Shown here piece by piece: positions 17,863 to 27,300 of a stretch of 64,000 bases of DNA; the first letter of the stretch is position 1; the number at the start of each line of letters is the position of its first letter. Under the pieces are notes generated by a model. The model had not been told where the DNA came from and did no database searches. It was given only the letters and a program-made list of their open reading frames with translations. A program made the translations under genes and the position numbers. Source of the stretch: Tardiphaga robiniae. Its GTDB lineage: Bacteria > Pseudomonadota > Alphaproteobacteria > Rhizobiales > Xanthobacteraceae. The stretch covers positions 62,001 to 126,000 of the forward strand of contig NZ_LVYV01000003.1 in assembly GCF_001618955.1 (NCBI RefSeq), written 5' to 3'.

Positions 17863-19284
17863 TCAGGTGTTCAGCACCCGACCATAGGCGTCCAGCACGG
17901 CTTCCTTCATCGTCTCCGAGATGGTCGGATGCGGGAAGATCGTGTGGAACAGCTCTTCCTCGGTCGTCTCCAGATTCATGGCGACCACGAAGCCCTGGAT
18001 CATCTCGACGACTTCAGCGCCGACCATATGGGCGCCGAGCAGCTGGCCGGTCTTCTTGTCGAAGATCACCTTCACCATGCCCTGGTCCTCGCCTTGGGCA
18101 ATGGCCTTGCCATTGGCGACGAAGGGGAAGCGGCCGACGCGGATGTCCCTGCCGGCTTCCTTGGCCTTGGCTTCGGTGAGACCGACCGAGGCCACCTGCG
18201 GATGGCAATAGGTGCAGCCCGGGATCAGCGACTTGTCCATTGCATGCGGGTTCATCCCCTTGATCGCCTCGACGCAGATCACGCCCTCATGCTCGGCCTT
18301 GTGGGCGAGCATCGGCGGGCCGGCGACGTCGCCGATGGCATAGATGCCGGGTACGTTGGTCTTGCCGTATTTGTCGATCACGATACAGCCGCGCTCGGTC
18401 TTCACGCCGAGCTTCTCGAGGCCAAAGCCTTCGATATTGCCGACCACACCGACCGCCGAGATGACGCGATCGACGGTGAGCTGCTGGGTAGCCCCCTTGC
18501 CATCCTCGATGGTCACGGTGACCGAATCCGACTTCTTGTCGAGTTTTGTCACTTTAGCGCCGGACATGATCTTGATGCCCTGCTTCTCAAACTGCTTGCG
18601 GGCGAAGCCCGCGATCTCGGCGTCTTCGACTGGCAGGATCTGCGGCAGCACCTCGACCACGGTCACGTCGGCGCCCATGGTCTTGTAGAACGATGCGAAT
18701 TCGATGCCGATCGCGCCGGAGCCGACCACCAGCAGCGACTTCGGCATCTTGTCGGGATTCATCGCCTCGAAATAGGTCCAGACCAGCTTCTTGTCGGGCG
18801 CGAGACCCGGCAGCACGCGCGGCCGGGCGCCGGTGGCGACGATGATATGCTTAGCCGTGTAGCTGCCCGCCCCGAGCGCGCCCTTCGGCGCCGCGGCTTC
18901 CGTCTTCTTGACAGTGAACTTGCCCGGCGCATCCAGCGTCGCATCGCCCCAGATGATCGAAATCTTGTTCTTGTTCATCAGATATTCGACGCCGCCGCTC
19001 AGGCGCTTCACGACACCGCGCGAGCGCGCGATCACCGCCTTGATGTCGAACGACACGTTGTCCGCCGACAGGCCGTAATCCCCAGCGTGCTGGAAGTAGT
19101 GATAGATCTCCGCCGAGCGCAGCAGCGCCTTGGTCGGGATACAGCCCCAGTTGTTGCAGATGCCGCCGAGATAGGCCTTCTCGACGATCGCCGTCTTGAA
19201 GCCGAGCTGCGCAGCCCGGATCGCCGTCACGTAACCGCCGGGACCGGAACCGATCACGACGACGTCAAAAGATGTATCGGCCAT
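17863..19284 (-). CDS. lpdA: Dihydrolipoyl dehydrogenase (E3)
   Basis: FAD-dependent enzyme that reoxidises the dihydrolipoyl group of E2 in the pyruvate dehydrogenase complex and passes electrons to NAD. The 473-residue protein shows the N-terminal FAD motif 'VIGSGPGGYVTAIRAAQLG', the redox disulfide 'GGICNNWGCIPTKALL' (Cys43/Cys48), the NAD motif 'LLVVGSGAIGIEFASFY', and the C-terminal 'HTIFPHPTISE' with the catalytic His-Glu pair. It is the last gene of the pdhA-pdhB-DUF5076-pdhC-membrane protein-lpdA series and is followed by a clear terminator. Confidence 0.97.
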   Translation of the reverse strand: MADTSFDVVVIGSGPGGYVTAIRAAQLGFKTAIVEKAYLGGICNNWGCIPTKALLRSAEIYHYFQHAGDYGLSADNVSFDIKAVIARSRGVVKRLSGGVEYLMNKNKISIIWGDATLDAPGKFTVKKTEAAAPKGALGAGSYTAKHIIVATGARPRVLPGLAPDKKLVWTYFEAMNPDKMPKSLLVVGSGAIGIEFASFYKTMGADVTVVEVLPQILPVEDAEIAGFARKQFEKQGIKIMSGAKVTKLDKKSDSVTVTIEDGKGATQQLTVDRVISAVGVVGNIEGFGLEKLGVKTERGCIVIDKYGKTNVPGIYAIGDVAGPPMLAHKAEHEGVICVEAIKGMNPHAMDKSLIPGCTYCHPQVASVGLTEAKAKEAGRDIRVGRFPFVANGKAIAQGEDQGMVKVIFDKKTGQLLGAHMVGAEVVEMIQGFVVAMNLETTEEELFHTIFPHPTISETMKEAVLDAYGRVLNT

Positions 19285-19331
19285 TGTGGCTCCCGTTCAA
19301 CTCAAACACGCGTTGCCGCGCTTGCGGCGAT

Positions 19332-19763
19332 TCAAGATATTGCTTCCCGTTCGGCCTCGCGCAAACGCAGGTAACGCCGCAGCATTAGCCATTGCACGAT
19401 GACGACGCCCCAGTACGAGACCGACATCTGTACTGCATCGATGAGGTCGCCCGCATTTGGAGACCGCCCCGAATTTGCATCCGACGCCATCCCGAGCGCG
19501 ATAACAAACACCGCCACCAGTACCAACACCAACATCGCGAGCTTCAACGCGCGTTCGCGATGCTTGCCAGGTGCCGCGATACCAAAACCAATCATTGCGA
19601 GCAGCGCGTATCCGGGTACGAACAACAGCCGGTAGGCTTCGCCCATACCGCAACCGGCTTTGTCGCTGTAACAAGGCATGATCGACGAGGCCGCTGACGT
19701 AACCGCCACTCCGCAAATCAGCGAGATGAAACCCGCCAGCAAGACCATGCCGAACAACTTCAT
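19332..19763 (-). CDS. Four-helix hypothetical membrane protein
   Basis: The 143-residue protein has four predicted membrane helices: 1-25, about 46-65, 75-96 and 112-130. Two cysteines ('PCYSDKAGCGMGE', Cys31 and Cys38) lie in the first outer loop and could form a disulfide. The C-terminus is short and charged. I do not recognise the family. It lies between pdhC (23 bp upstream) and lpdA, an intercalated position that suggests cotranscription with the PDH genes but not necessarily a related job. Confidence 0.65.
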   Translation of the reverse strand: MKLFGMVLLAGFISLICGVAVTSAASSIMPCYSDKAGCGMGEAYRLLFVPGYALLAMIGFGIAAPGKHRERALKLAMLVLVLVAVFVIALGMASDANSGRSPNAGDLIDAVQMSVSYWGVVIVQWLMLRRYLRLREAEREAIS

Positions 19764-19785
19764 CGACTTGTCCCGTGACGCCGCG

Positions 19786-21153
19786 TCACACCACCATCAT
19801 GACTGGATTTTCGATCAGCTTCTTGAACGCCGTGATCAGTTCGGCGCCGAGCGCGCCGTCGATGGCGCGGTGATCGCAGGAAAGGGTCACGCTCATGATG
19901 GTTGCAGCGACGATCTGGCCGTTGCGCACCACGGCCCGCTCTTCACCTGTGCCTACCGCAAGGATCGACGACTGCGGCGGATTGATCACCGCGGTGAAGT
20001 CCTTGATGCCGAACATGCCGAGATTGGACACGGATGACGCGCCGCCCTGGTATTCGTTGGGCTTGAGCTTCTTGGCCTTGGCGCGCGCGGCAAGTTCCTT
20101 CATCTCGTTGGAGATTGCCGAAATCGACTTGATCTCGGCCTGGCGAATGATCGGTGTGATCAGGCCGAACGGCAGCGCCACCGCGACGCCGATGTCCGAA
20201 TGCTTGTGACGGAGCATCGCCGCTTCCGTCCACGATACGTTCGCTTCCGGAATCTTCTTCAGCGCGATGGCCATCGCCTTGATGACGAAATCGTTGACCG
20301 AGAGCTTGTAGAGCGGCTTGCCGTCCTTGTCCTTGCCGGCCGCAGCGTTGATCTCCTCGCGCGCGGAGGAGAGCTTGCCGAGATCGCAATCGACGGTGAG
20401 ATAGAAGGTCGGCATCGAGTTGGTGGCTGCGGTGAGACGCTGCGCAATCGTGCGGCGCATCGAGTCATGCGGCACGCTCTCGTAAGCGCCCTGCTCGTAC
20501 AGCCCGAGAATCTGCTGATCGGACATGGCAGGTGCACCGATCGCTCCAGTTGCACCTGCGGGAGCGCCGGCAGCCGCGGCTGCTGGTTTGAGGCCCTGAC
20601 CGGACTTCGCCTTCTCGACATCCGCAGCGACCACACGACCATGCGGACCCGACCCGGTAATGCGACCGAGTTCGATGCCGGCATCCTTGGCGAGACGACG
20701 CGCCAGCGGCGATGAGAATACGCGGGCGCCATTGCTCTGTGCAGCGGCCGGCTGCGGAGCTGGCGCAGCGGCCGCTGCCGGTGCTTTCGCTGCGGGAGCA
20801 GCAGTCGGCGCAGGTGCAGCAGTTGCAGGCTTCGGCGCGGGAGCCTCGGCAGCAGGCGCGGGCTTCGGCTTGTCGGCCCCTGCCCCCGAACTCGCGGCCT
20901 TCACGTCCTCGCCGTCGGCGGCGAGCACCGCGATGACGGCGTTCACCGCAACATCCTGCGTACCCTCCGCCACCAGAATCTTGGCGATGGTGCCTTCGTC
21001 GACGGCTTCGACTTCCATCGTCGCCTTGTCGGTCTCGATCTCCGCGATCACGTCGCCGGACTTGACCTTGTCGCCCTCTTTCTTGAGCCACTTGGCAAGA
21101 TTGCCCTTTTCCATGGTGGGCGACAGCGCAGGCATCAGAATGTTGATTGGCAT
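19786..21153 (-). CDS. pdhC: Pyruvate dehydrogenase E2, dihydrolipoamide acetyltransferase
   Basis: E2 core of the pyruvate dehydrogenase complex; transfers the acetyl group from lipoamide to CoA. Domain order in 455 residues: lipoyl domain 1-80 with lipoylated Lys43 ('[12 protein letters not shown]'), an Ala/Pro-rich swinging linker (about 85-140), a peripheral subunit-binding domain ('[20 protein letters not shown]', about 140-175), a second linker, and the catalytic domain from about 225 ending in the active-site '[15 protein letters not shown]' (HxxxD). Three bases separate it from the upstream DUF5076 gene. Confidence 0.97.
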   Translation of the reverse strand: MPINILMPALSPTMEKGNLAKWLKKEGDKVKSGDVIAEIETDKATMEVEAVDEGTIAKILVAEGTQDVAVNAVIAVLAADGEDVKAASSGAGADKPKPAPAAEAPAPKPATAAPAPTAAPAAKAPAAAAAPAPQPAAAQSNGARVFSSPLARRLAKDAGIELGRITGSGPHGRVVAADVEKAKSGQGLKPAAAAAGAPAGATGAIGAPAMSDQQILGLYEQGAYESVPHDSMRRTIAQRLTAATNSMPTFYLTVDCDLGKLSSAREEINAAAGKDKDGKPLYKLSVNDFVIKAMAIALKKIPEANVSWTEAAMLRHKHSDIGVAVALPFGLITPIIRQAEIKSISAISNEMKELAARAKAKKLKPNEYQGGASSVSNLGMFGIKDFTAVINPPQSSILAVGTGEERAVVRNGQIVAATIMSVTLSCDHRAIDGALGAELITAFKKLIENPVMMVV

Positions 21154-21155
21154 TG

Positions 21156-21461
21156 TCAGTGACCTTGTTGCGACCGCGGCGTGGTGTTGCCCATGTCAGT
21201 CGGACGCGCGATTTCAGCTTCGAACATTTCGACGATGCGGTTCAGCGCCTCGTCTTCGGAATAGTTGGCCTCACGCGCATAGGCGCGTGCGGCATGGCGC
21301 GCGATGTCGACCAGCAAAAGCCCCCACATGTCGGGCTCCTCGAAGGCGCGCATGAAGGCGATGGACAGCCCGCCGTCGAGCACGAACGCGCGCAACACCT
21401 CGGTGGCGTCCTCGCGGTCCATGACATCCGGCGGCAGTGGCTGTTCCTTCGGACCCGCCAT
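21156..21461 (-). CDS. DUF5076 domain protein in the PDH operon
   Basis: A 101-residue acidic protein containing '[20 protein letters not shown]' and '[20 protein letters not shown]', which I recognise as DUF5076. No catalytic residues are evident; it looks like a single small alpha/beta domain. It is tightly packed between pdhB (three-base gap) and pdhC (two-base gap), so it is translated with the E1-beta and E2 subunits. This arrangement occurs in related genomes. A regulatory or assembly role in the PDH complex is an inference from position only. Confidence 0.85.
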   Translation of the reverse strand: MAGPKEQPLPPDVMDREDATEVLRAFVLDGGLSIAFMRAFEEPDMWGLLLVDIARHAARAYAREANYSEDEALNRIVEMFEAEIARPTDMGNTTPRSQQGH

Positions 21462-21464
21462 GGC

Positions 21465-22865
21465 TCACCGATAGCAAACGGCTTTGGCCGCAGCCACGAC
21501 GTCGGCCACCGACGGCAGCGCCAGCTTTTCAAGATTGGCAGCGTAAGGCATCGGCACGTCCTTGCCCGACACGCGCGCGACCGGCGCGTCGAGATAGTCG
21601 AACGCGTGCTCCATGATCCGTGCGGCGATTTCGGCGCCCACACCCGACTGCTGCCAGCCTTCTTCCACCGTCACGGCGCGCGAGGTCTTCTTCACGGATT
21701 CGATGATGGTATCCGTATCGAGCGGACGCAGCGTGCGAAGGTCGATGACCTCCGCCTCGATGCCTTCCTTGGCGAGTTCGTCGGCGGCCTTCAGCGCATA
21801 GGTCATGCCGTTCGACCACGAGATCAGCGTCACATCCTTGCCGACACGTGCGACCTTGGCCTTGCCGATCGGCACGATGTAGTCGTCGAGCTTTGGCACC
21901 TCGCCGGAATGCCCGTAGAGCATTTCGTTTTCGAGGAAGATCACGGGGTTCGGATCGCGGATCGCGGATTTGAGCAGGCCCTTGTAGTCGGCGGCGCTAT
22001 AGGGTGCGACGACCTTGAGGCCCGGGATCTGCGAATACCAGGCCGAGTAGTCCTGGCTGTGCTGGGCACCAACGCGCGCCGCAGCGCCGTTCGGGCCGCG
22101 GAAGACGATCTGACAGGTCATCTGGCCGCCGGACATGTAGAGGGTCTTGGCAGCGGAGTTGATGATCTGGTCGATCGCCTGCATGGCGAAGTTGAAGGTC
22201 ATGAATTCGACGATCGGCTTCAGGCCAGACATCGCCGCACCGACGCCGACACCGGCAAAGCCGTGTTCGGTGATTGGCGTATCAATCACGCGGCGGGCGC
22301 CGAATTCCTGCAGCAGGTTCTGGGTCACCTTGTATGCGCCCTGATATTCGGCGACTTCCTCGCCCATAATGAAGACGTCTTCATCCCTGCGCATTTCCTC
22401 TGCCATCGCGTCGCGCAGCGCTTCGCGGATGGTCATGGTCACCATCTCGGTGCCTTCAGGAATTTCGGGATCGGGCTGGATCGACGCCGTCGGAGCTGCC
22501 GGCGCAGTAGCCTCGTCCTTCAAAGCCGGAGCGGACTTGGCTTCCGCGGCAGGCGGCGCGGATTCTGCGGCCTTCTCCTGCTTCGCGGGGGCTGGCGCGC
22601 TCGCGGCGGCAGATGCGTCTTCGCCGTCAGCGAGGATGGTCGCGATCGGCGTGTTGACCGCGACGTCGTTGGTCCCTTCCGGGATCAGGATCTTGCCGAG
22701 TGTCCCTTCATCGGTCGCTTCGACTTCCATCGTCGCCTTGTCGGTTTCGATTTCGGCAATCACATCGCCGGACTTGATCGTGTCGCCTTCCTTCTTGAGC
22801 CATTTGGAGAGGTTGCCTTTCTCCATGGTCGGGGACAGCGCGGGCATCAGAACTTGAATGGCCAT
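21465..22865 (-). CDS. pdhB: Pyruvate dehydrogenase E1 beta subunit with N-terminal lipoyl domain
   Basis: Beta subunit of the thiamine-diphosphate-dependent E1. The 466 residues comprise an extra N-terminal lipoyl domain (1-80, Lys43 in '[12 protein letters not shown]'), an Ala/Pro/Lys linker (about 85-135), then the transketolase-like E1-beta fold starting '[20 protein letters not shown]', with '[18 protein letters not shown]' and the C-terminal '[20 protein letters not shown]'. Lipoyl-E1-beta fusions are known in alphaproteobacteria. The lipoyl domain is nearly identical to that of PdhC. The start lies 32 bp after pdhA. Confidence 0.97.
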   Translation of the reverse strand: MAIQVLMPALSPTMEKGNLSKWLKKEGDTIKSGDVIAEIETDKATMEVEATDEGTLGKILIPEGTNDVAVNTPIATILADGEDASAAASAPAPAKQEKAAESAPPAAEAKSAPALKDEATAPAAPTASIQPDPEIPEGTEMVTMTIREALRDAMAEEMRRDEDVFIMGEEVAEYQGAYKVTQNLLQEFGARRVIDTPITEHGFAGVGVGAAMSGLKPIVEFMTFNFAMQAIDQIINSAAKTLYMSGGQMTCQIVFRGPNGAAARVGAQHSQDYSAWYSQIPGLKVVAPYSAADYKGLLKSAIRDPNPVIFLENEMLYGHSGEVPKLDDYIVPIGKAKVARVGKDVTLISWSNGMTYALKAADELAKEGIEAEVIDLRTLRPLDTDTIIESVKKTSRAVTVEEGWQQSGVGAEIAARIMEHAFDYLDAPVARVSGKDVPMPYAANLEKLALPSVADVVAAAKAVCYR

Positions 22866-22897
22866 TATAACTCCAGATCGGTCTTTAAGCCGCGCGC

Positions 22898-23929
22898 TTA
22901 GCGGTACACATCGGTGTAAAGTTCGGATGCATCGGGCTCAGGGTCCTGCTGCGCGAAATCCGCCGATGCGTTGACGATGTCACGCACCTCGGCATCGATC
23001 GCCTTGAGGTCCTGCTCGGTCACGTCAGCGGCCAGCAGACGGTTGCGCACCTGCTCGATCGGGTCCTGATCGTGGCGGACCTTGTCCACTTCCTCGCGGG
23101 TCCGGTACTTGGCCGGATCCGACATCGAGTGACCGCGATAGCGATAGGTCTGCATTTCCAGAATGAACGGACCCTTGCCGGCCCGGCACCAGGCGACCGC
23201 ACGATCACCGGCGGCCTTCACGGCGCGGACATCCATGCCATCGACCTGCTCGCCCGGAATGTTGAAGGAGATGCCGCGCTTGGAGAAGTCGGTCTGCGCC
23301 GAGGAGCGCGTCACCGAGGTGCCCATGGCGTAGCGATTGTTCTCGATGATGTAGATCACCGGGAGCTTCCACAGCTCGGCCATGTTGAAGCTCTCATAGA
23401 CCTGGCCCTGGTTCGACGCGCCATCGCCGAAGTAAGCGAGGCTGACGAGATCATTGCCGCGGTAACGGTTCGCGAAAGCGAGACCCGTTCCGAGCGAGAC
23501 CTGCGCACCGACGATGCCATGGCCGCCATAGAAATTCTTCTCGCGGCTGAACATGTGCATGGAGCCACCCTTGCCCTTGGAGTAGCCGCCCTTGCGCCCG
23601 GTCAGCTCGGCCATGACGCCCTTGGCGTCCATGCCACAGGCCAGCATGTGACCGTGGTCGCGATAGCCGGTGATGACCTGATCGCCATCCTTCAATGCCA
23701 TCTGCATACCGACAACGATGGCTTCCTGGCCGATATAGAGATGGCAGAAACCGCCAATCGCGCCCATGCCGTAGAGCTGGCCAGCCTTCTCCTCGAAACG
23801 CCGGATCAGCAGCATGTCGCGAAGCGCGTGCATCTCCTGATCGCGGGTGAAATCTGGCGGCGATGATGGGGTTGCGCCATTGCTCGTTGCCTGCCCTGCG
23901 GGAGCGACGCTTTTCTTCGGTGCGGCCAT
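22898..23929 (-). CDS. pdhA: Pyruvate dehydrogenase E1 alpha subunit
   Basis: Alpha subunit of E1, which decarboxylates pyruvate and reductively acetylates lipoamide. In 343 residues the ThDP-binding motif runs from '[20 protein letters not shown]' (GDG) to '[12 protein letters not shown]' (NN), and '[20 protein letters not shown]' is the loop equivalent to the phosphorylation loop of mitochondrial E1-alpha. The N-terminal 30 residues are a low-complexity extension. It is the first gene of the PDH operon; its promoter should lie in the 274-bp gap up to ftsB. Confidence 0.97.
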   Translation of the reverse strand: MAAPKKSVAPAGQATSNGATPSSPPDFTRDQEMHALRDMLLIRRFEEKAGQLYGMGAIGGFCHLYIGQEAIVVGMQMALKDGDQVITGYRDHGHMLACGMDAKGVMAELTGRKGGYSKGKGGSMHMFSREKNFYGGHGIVGAQVSLGTGLAFANRYRGNDLVSLAYFGDGASNQGQVYESFNMAELWKLPVIYIIENNRYAMGTSVTRSSAQTDFSKRGISFNIPGEQVDGMDVRAVKAAGDRAVAWCRAGKGPFILEMQTYRYRGHSMSDPAKYRTREEVDKVRHDQDPIEQVRNRLLAADVTEQDLKAIDAEVRDIVNASADFAQQDPEPDASELYTDVYR

Positions 23930-24203
23930 GAAAATTCCGGATGCGAGAGTGAATGGCCCTTCCTACTCCAAGTGCTTGCGGCTTGAAAGGGATTGCGTCG
24001 CGCGGAATGCCACACGGTTGTTTCGCACTGCAGCGAAGGCGCGAAACTTTCGAAATCGAATTGGATCGGTTTTGTAATTTGAGGAATGAAAGCGCGTGTC
24101 GTGGTCACGTTGCCGTCACGATGAGCAGGCGCGAGCAATCCATAGCTTTGATGCAAAGCTGTGTTGCTTCACGCGAGGACGACTCGCCGCCGAAGAGAGA
24201 ATC

Positions 24204-24521
24204 TTAGTTTGGCTTGATGACCTTCACGAGGTCGCGCGGATGCGCGTAGTCGAGCTGGTAGCGCGCGCGCTCGTCGAGCATGTCGGGATCGAGTCCACCA
24301 GATCGCAGGAGCGCCACGCGCTGCTCGGCCTTGGTGCGTTCCTTCTTCAACTGCACCAGTTCGGAGGTCAGCGCGACGATCTCCTGGTCGAGCTCCTGGC
24401 GTGCGTTGAGGCCATATTTGCCGGTATAGGCATTGACCCCGAAATAGCTGATCATCATCGCCGCCAGTGCATAGAGCACGAGCCCGGTGAGGATCGATTT
24501 GAGGCGGGTATGCTTGACCAT
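24204..24521 (-). CDS. ftsB: Septum formation initiator FtsB/DivIC
   Basis: A 105-residue bitopic protein: short cytoplasmic N-terminus, one membrane helix (about 9-30, 'ILTGLVLYALAAMMISYFGV'), then a coiled coil (about 42-72, 'ELDQEIVALTSELVQLKKER') and a short C-terminal segment 'DPDMLDERARYQLDYAHP' typical of FtsB. FtsB joins FtsL and FtsQ at the divisome and helps activate septal peptidoglycan synthesis. In alphaproteobacteria it is commonly found just upstream of pdhA, as here. Confidence 0.9.
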   Translation of the reverse strand: MVKHTRLKSILTGLVLYALAAMMISYFGVNAYTGKYGLNARQELDQEIVALTSELVQLKKERTKAEQRVALLRSGGLDPDMLDERARYQLDYAHPRDLVKVIKPN

Positions 24522-24535
24522 CCCCGAAAATGCGA

Positions 24536-24569
24536 CGGCCCGGTTAAGGCGAACCTAACAACCGGGCCG
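24536..24569 (-). terminator. Strong stem-loop after the FMN reductase gene
   Basis: A perfect ten-base-pair stem, CGGCCCGGTT (24536-24545) pairing with AACCGGGCCG (24560-24569), encloses a nested AGG-CGAA-CCT hairpin. On the minus strand it follows the FMN reductase stop and is trailed by TCGCATTTT, a weak T-run, so it probably terminates that transcript before ftsB. Confidence 0.6.
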
Positions 24570-24588
24570 CAACCTGAATTTGCGCGGG

Positions 24589-25143
24589 TTATTTCTTCAG
24601 CTTGTCGACCCAGACGGCGAAAGCGTCGATATAGGCCTGCAGCACCGGACGGATGGATTCCTTGACGATCTCGCCCTGTTCGCTGAACGCGTCGCCGACA
24701 GCATTCAGATAGATTTCAGGCTGTTGCATGATGGGACCGACAATCCCCGGCAGGGTCTGGCGCAAGCTAAGGGCCGCACCCAGGCCACCGATCGGACCGG
24801 GCGAGCTAACCACGATGCCGGTGGGCTTGCCGAGGAACGAGCTCTTGCCATAGGGCCGCGAACCGACGTCGATGGCGTTCTTCAGAACACCTGAAACTGA
24901 GCGGTTATATTCCGGAGAGACGAACAGCACCGCATCCGAGGCCTGGATCGCTTCGCGGAACTTGACCCAGTCGGCCGGCGGCGTGGCTTCCAGGTCCTGA
25001 TTGAAGAATGACAGGTCGTGCAGCGTGATGACGTTCAGCTTGAGCGACGGCGGCGCCAGCTTGGCGAATGCATTCGCAACCTTGAGCGAGAATGACTGTT
25101 TGCGGAGGCTGCCGACAATGACGGCAACGCTGTAGGTGGCCAT
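24589..25143 (-). CDS. NADPH-dependent FMN reductase (chromate/quinone reductase-like)
   Basis: A 184-residue flavodoxin-fold protein. 'VIVGSLRKQSFSLKVANAFA' is the FMN phosphate loop of the NADPH-dependent FMN reductase family, 'FVSPEYNRSVSGVLKNAID' the flavin-ring loop and 'GKPTGIVVSSPGPIGGLGA' the third FMN-binding segment. Family members (YieF/ChrR type) reduce quinones, azo dyes or chromate through FMN; the physiological substrate here is unknown. Monocistronic, with a strong stem-loop behind it. Confidence 0.88.
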   Translation of the reverse strand: MATYSVAVIVGSLRKQSFSLKVANAFAKLAPPSLKLNVITLHDLSFFNQDLEATPPADWVKFREAIQASDAVLFVSPEYNRSVSGVLKNAIDVGSRPYGKSSFLGKPTGIVVSSPGPIGGLGAALSLRQTLPGIVGPIMQQPEIYLNAVGDAFSEQGEIVKESIRPVLQAYIDAFAVWVDKLKK

Positions 25144-25466
25144 GAGATATCCCCTGAATAACTGCTTCCAAAAAGCGCGGAGCGCATATGGAACCTGTCA
25201 CCTATCCCGGCAAAAGATGCAAGTGCATGGATTGCATTTGACTACCGCAATCGGGCCAAACCGGCACGCCCGCCTCGCCCGCCCAAACAAATCCTCGTTA
25301 TGCTGATATCGCTTAAATGGATGACGCGCGGAACGCCGCTGCGATCGAACCTGCGGAGAGTGCTGCGCGACAAACCACGTGAGACAAACCACGCAAGCCA
25401 GTCCCGACTGATCTGCGACGTCTGGCCAGGCTGCTCAAATTCGACGTCGCAATTTGCGGGCTTCCG
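25144..25466. other. 323-bp gene-free divergent promoter region
   Basis: This spacer separates the leftward FMN reductase gene from the rightward caspase-like gene. It holds an inverted repeat ATGCAA (25217-25222) / TTGCAT (25232-25237) with a nine-base spacer, and a direct repeat of GACAAACCACG (25369-25379 and 25383-25393). Either could be a regulator site. I see no RNA gene and no convincing coding frame. Confidence 0.4.
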
Positions 25467-27230
25467 ATGCGCAACCTTGGTCTCGTCGCTTCCGTCCTGT
25501 TCGGCTTCAGCTTGCTCAGCCAGCCCGCTCTGGCCGACAAACGCGTCGCACTGGTGATCGGCAACTCGGCCTACCAGAACGTGGTCAAGCTCGCCAACCC
25601 AGCCAACGACGCCGCGGCGATGACCGAGACCTTGAAAACAGCGAATTTCGACATCGTCGAAGCCCGACGGGATCTGAAGGCGACCGAGATGCGCCGGACA
25701 CTGCGCGATTTCGCGGACAAGGCGCGCGACGCCGACGTTGCCCTGGTCTATTTCGCCGGCCACGGGATCGAGGTCGATGGCACCAATTACCTGATCCCGA
25801 CCGACGCGCTGCTGGAGCGCGACACCGACGTCTATGACGAGGCATTCTCGCTGGAACGCATCCTGGTCACCATCGAGCCGGCCAGGAAGCTGCGGCTGGT
25901 GATCCTCGACGCCTGCCGCGACAACCCCTTCGTCAAGAATATGAAGCGCACTACCGCGTCGCGCGCGATCTCCCGCGGCCTCGCCAAAGTGGAACCGGCC
26001 AGCCCCAACACGCTGATCGCCTACTCGGCCAAGGCCGGCTCGACGGCGCTGGATGGCGATAGCAAGAACAGCCCCTTCACGGCGGCTCTGGTACGCCATA
26101 TCGCGACGCCCGGCCTCGACCTGCGCAAGGCCTTTGGCTTCGTCCGCGATGACGTCATGAAGAACACCAGCAACCGCCAGGAACCCTATGTCTACGGTTC
26201 GCTCGGCGGCGGCGACGTGCCGCTGGTGCCGGTAGCCGCAGTGACCTCTTCCCCAGCCATCAGCGTCCAGGCGGAAACTCGCCGCGACTACGAGCTGGCT
26301 TTGCAGCTTGCAACCAGGGACGGCTGGAACGCGTTCCTGACGCAGCACCCCGACGGCTTCTACGCGTCGCTGGCCAAATCCCAGCTGGCGAAGCTCGCAG
26401 CCGAGGACGCCCATACCGCTGCTGCGGAGAAAGCCCGCCTCGCCGCTGAAGAGAAAGCCCGTCTGGCTGCCGAAGGCGCCAGGAAGGCCGAACAGACCAA
26501 GGCAGCGGCCGATGCCAAGGCCGCCGAGGATGCCCGGATCGCTGCCGAGAAACTCAAGGCCGCCGAGCAGGAACGCGCCGCCGCCGGCGAGCGCGCCCGC
26601 GCAGCAGCGGAAGCCAGGGTCGATGCCGGCAAACCGGACACGCCTGCCGCCGGACCGCAGTTGGCGACACTCCCTGCCCCCACGGCCGATGTGTCACGAA
26701 CACCCGCGCCAGCCGATCTGCCCCGTCAGGTCCAGGTCGAGCTTCAACGGGTGGGCTGCCTGTTGGGATCAGTCGACAACACTTGGACTGCGGCTTCCCG
26801 CAAGTCGCTCGAGCGCTTCAATCGCTACGCGTCGACCAAATTCGATGTCAAGGCCGCCAGCACCGATGCGCTCGACGCAATCAAGGCCAAGTCTGCACGC
26901 GTCTGCCCGGTGGTTTGTGCGCATGGCTCAGAGGCGAACGGCGAGCGCTGCGTGAAGATCGTGTGCCGGGCCGGCACTTTCCTGAACGATGATAACGAAT
27001 GCGAGAAGAAGCGCAGCCGCACCGAGGCCAAGCGCAACGCGGCGCCGCACCGCGAACGTCTTGAGCGCGATGAGCTTGATCGCCCGCAAATTCAGGCCCG
27101 CGCGCCGCGCGCGCAGCCGTCCGGCCAGATCGTCTGCGACAATGCCGGCTGCCGTCCAGTGCGTCCCGGCTGCCGCTTGGTGTCGCGCGACATGCGGATC
27201 GGCCTGACCAATGTCGAGGTCTGCAACTGA
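25467..27230 (+). CDS. Secreted caspase-family (peptidase C14) protein
   Basis: The 587-residue product has a signal peptide (MRNLGLVASVLFGFSLLSQP, cleavage after ALA at 23), then a metacaspase/orthocaspase p20-like domain (24-260) with 'RVALVIGNSAYQNVVKLANP', catalytic His99 ('YFAGHGIEV') and Cys150 ('LDACRDNPF'). Both catalytic residues are intact. Residues 300-400 are a long Ala/Lys/Glu helix-forming repeat, probably a coiled coil. Around 415-465 a segment ('VQVELQRVGCLLGSVDNTWT') resembles peptidoglycan-binding domains, followed by a Cys-rich, basic tail. The likely location is the periplasm. Known for the family: cleavage after basic residues; substrate here unknown. Confidence 0.85.
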   Translation: MRNLGLVASVLFGFSLLSQPALADKRVALVIGNSAYQNVVKLANPANDAAAMTETLKTANFDIVEARRDLKATEMRRTLRDFADKARDADVALVYFAGHGIEVDGTNYLIPTDALLERDTDVYDEAFSLERILVTIEPARKLRLVILDACRDNPFVKNMKRTTASRAISRGLAKVEPASPNTLIAYSAKAGSTALDGDSKNSPFTAALVRHIATPGLDLRKAFGFVRDDVMKNTSNRQEPYVYGSLGGGDVPLVPVAAVTSSPAISVQAETRRDYELALQLATRDGWNAFLTQHPDGFYASLAKSQLAKLAAEDAHTAAAEKARLAAEEKARLAAEGARKAEQTKAAADAKAAEDARIAAEKLKAAEQERAAAGERARAAAEARVDAGKPDTPAAGPQLATLPAPTADVSRTPAPADLPRQVQVELQRVGCLLGSVDNTWTAASRKSLERFNRYASTKFDVKAASTDALDAIKAKSARVCPVVCAHGSEANGERCVKIVCRAGTFLNDDNECEKKRSRTEAKRNAAPHRERLERDELDRPQIQARAPRAQPSGQIVCDNAGCRPVRPGCRLVSRDMRIGLTNVEVCN

Positions 27231-27300
27231 CGACGTGCTTGCCTCGCCGGATCGCAAGCGACATTCTGACGATCCAAGTTTGCGAGCCGGAGCCATCATC

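Noticed and set aside
17851..19374. Plus-strand frame of 507 codons opposite lpdA
   Set aside because: Shadow of lpdA; His/Asp/Arg-rich composition typical of antisense frames.
21147..22901. Plus-strand frame of 584 codons opposite pdhB and the DUF5076 gene
   Set aside because: Antisense shadow, no recognisable motif.
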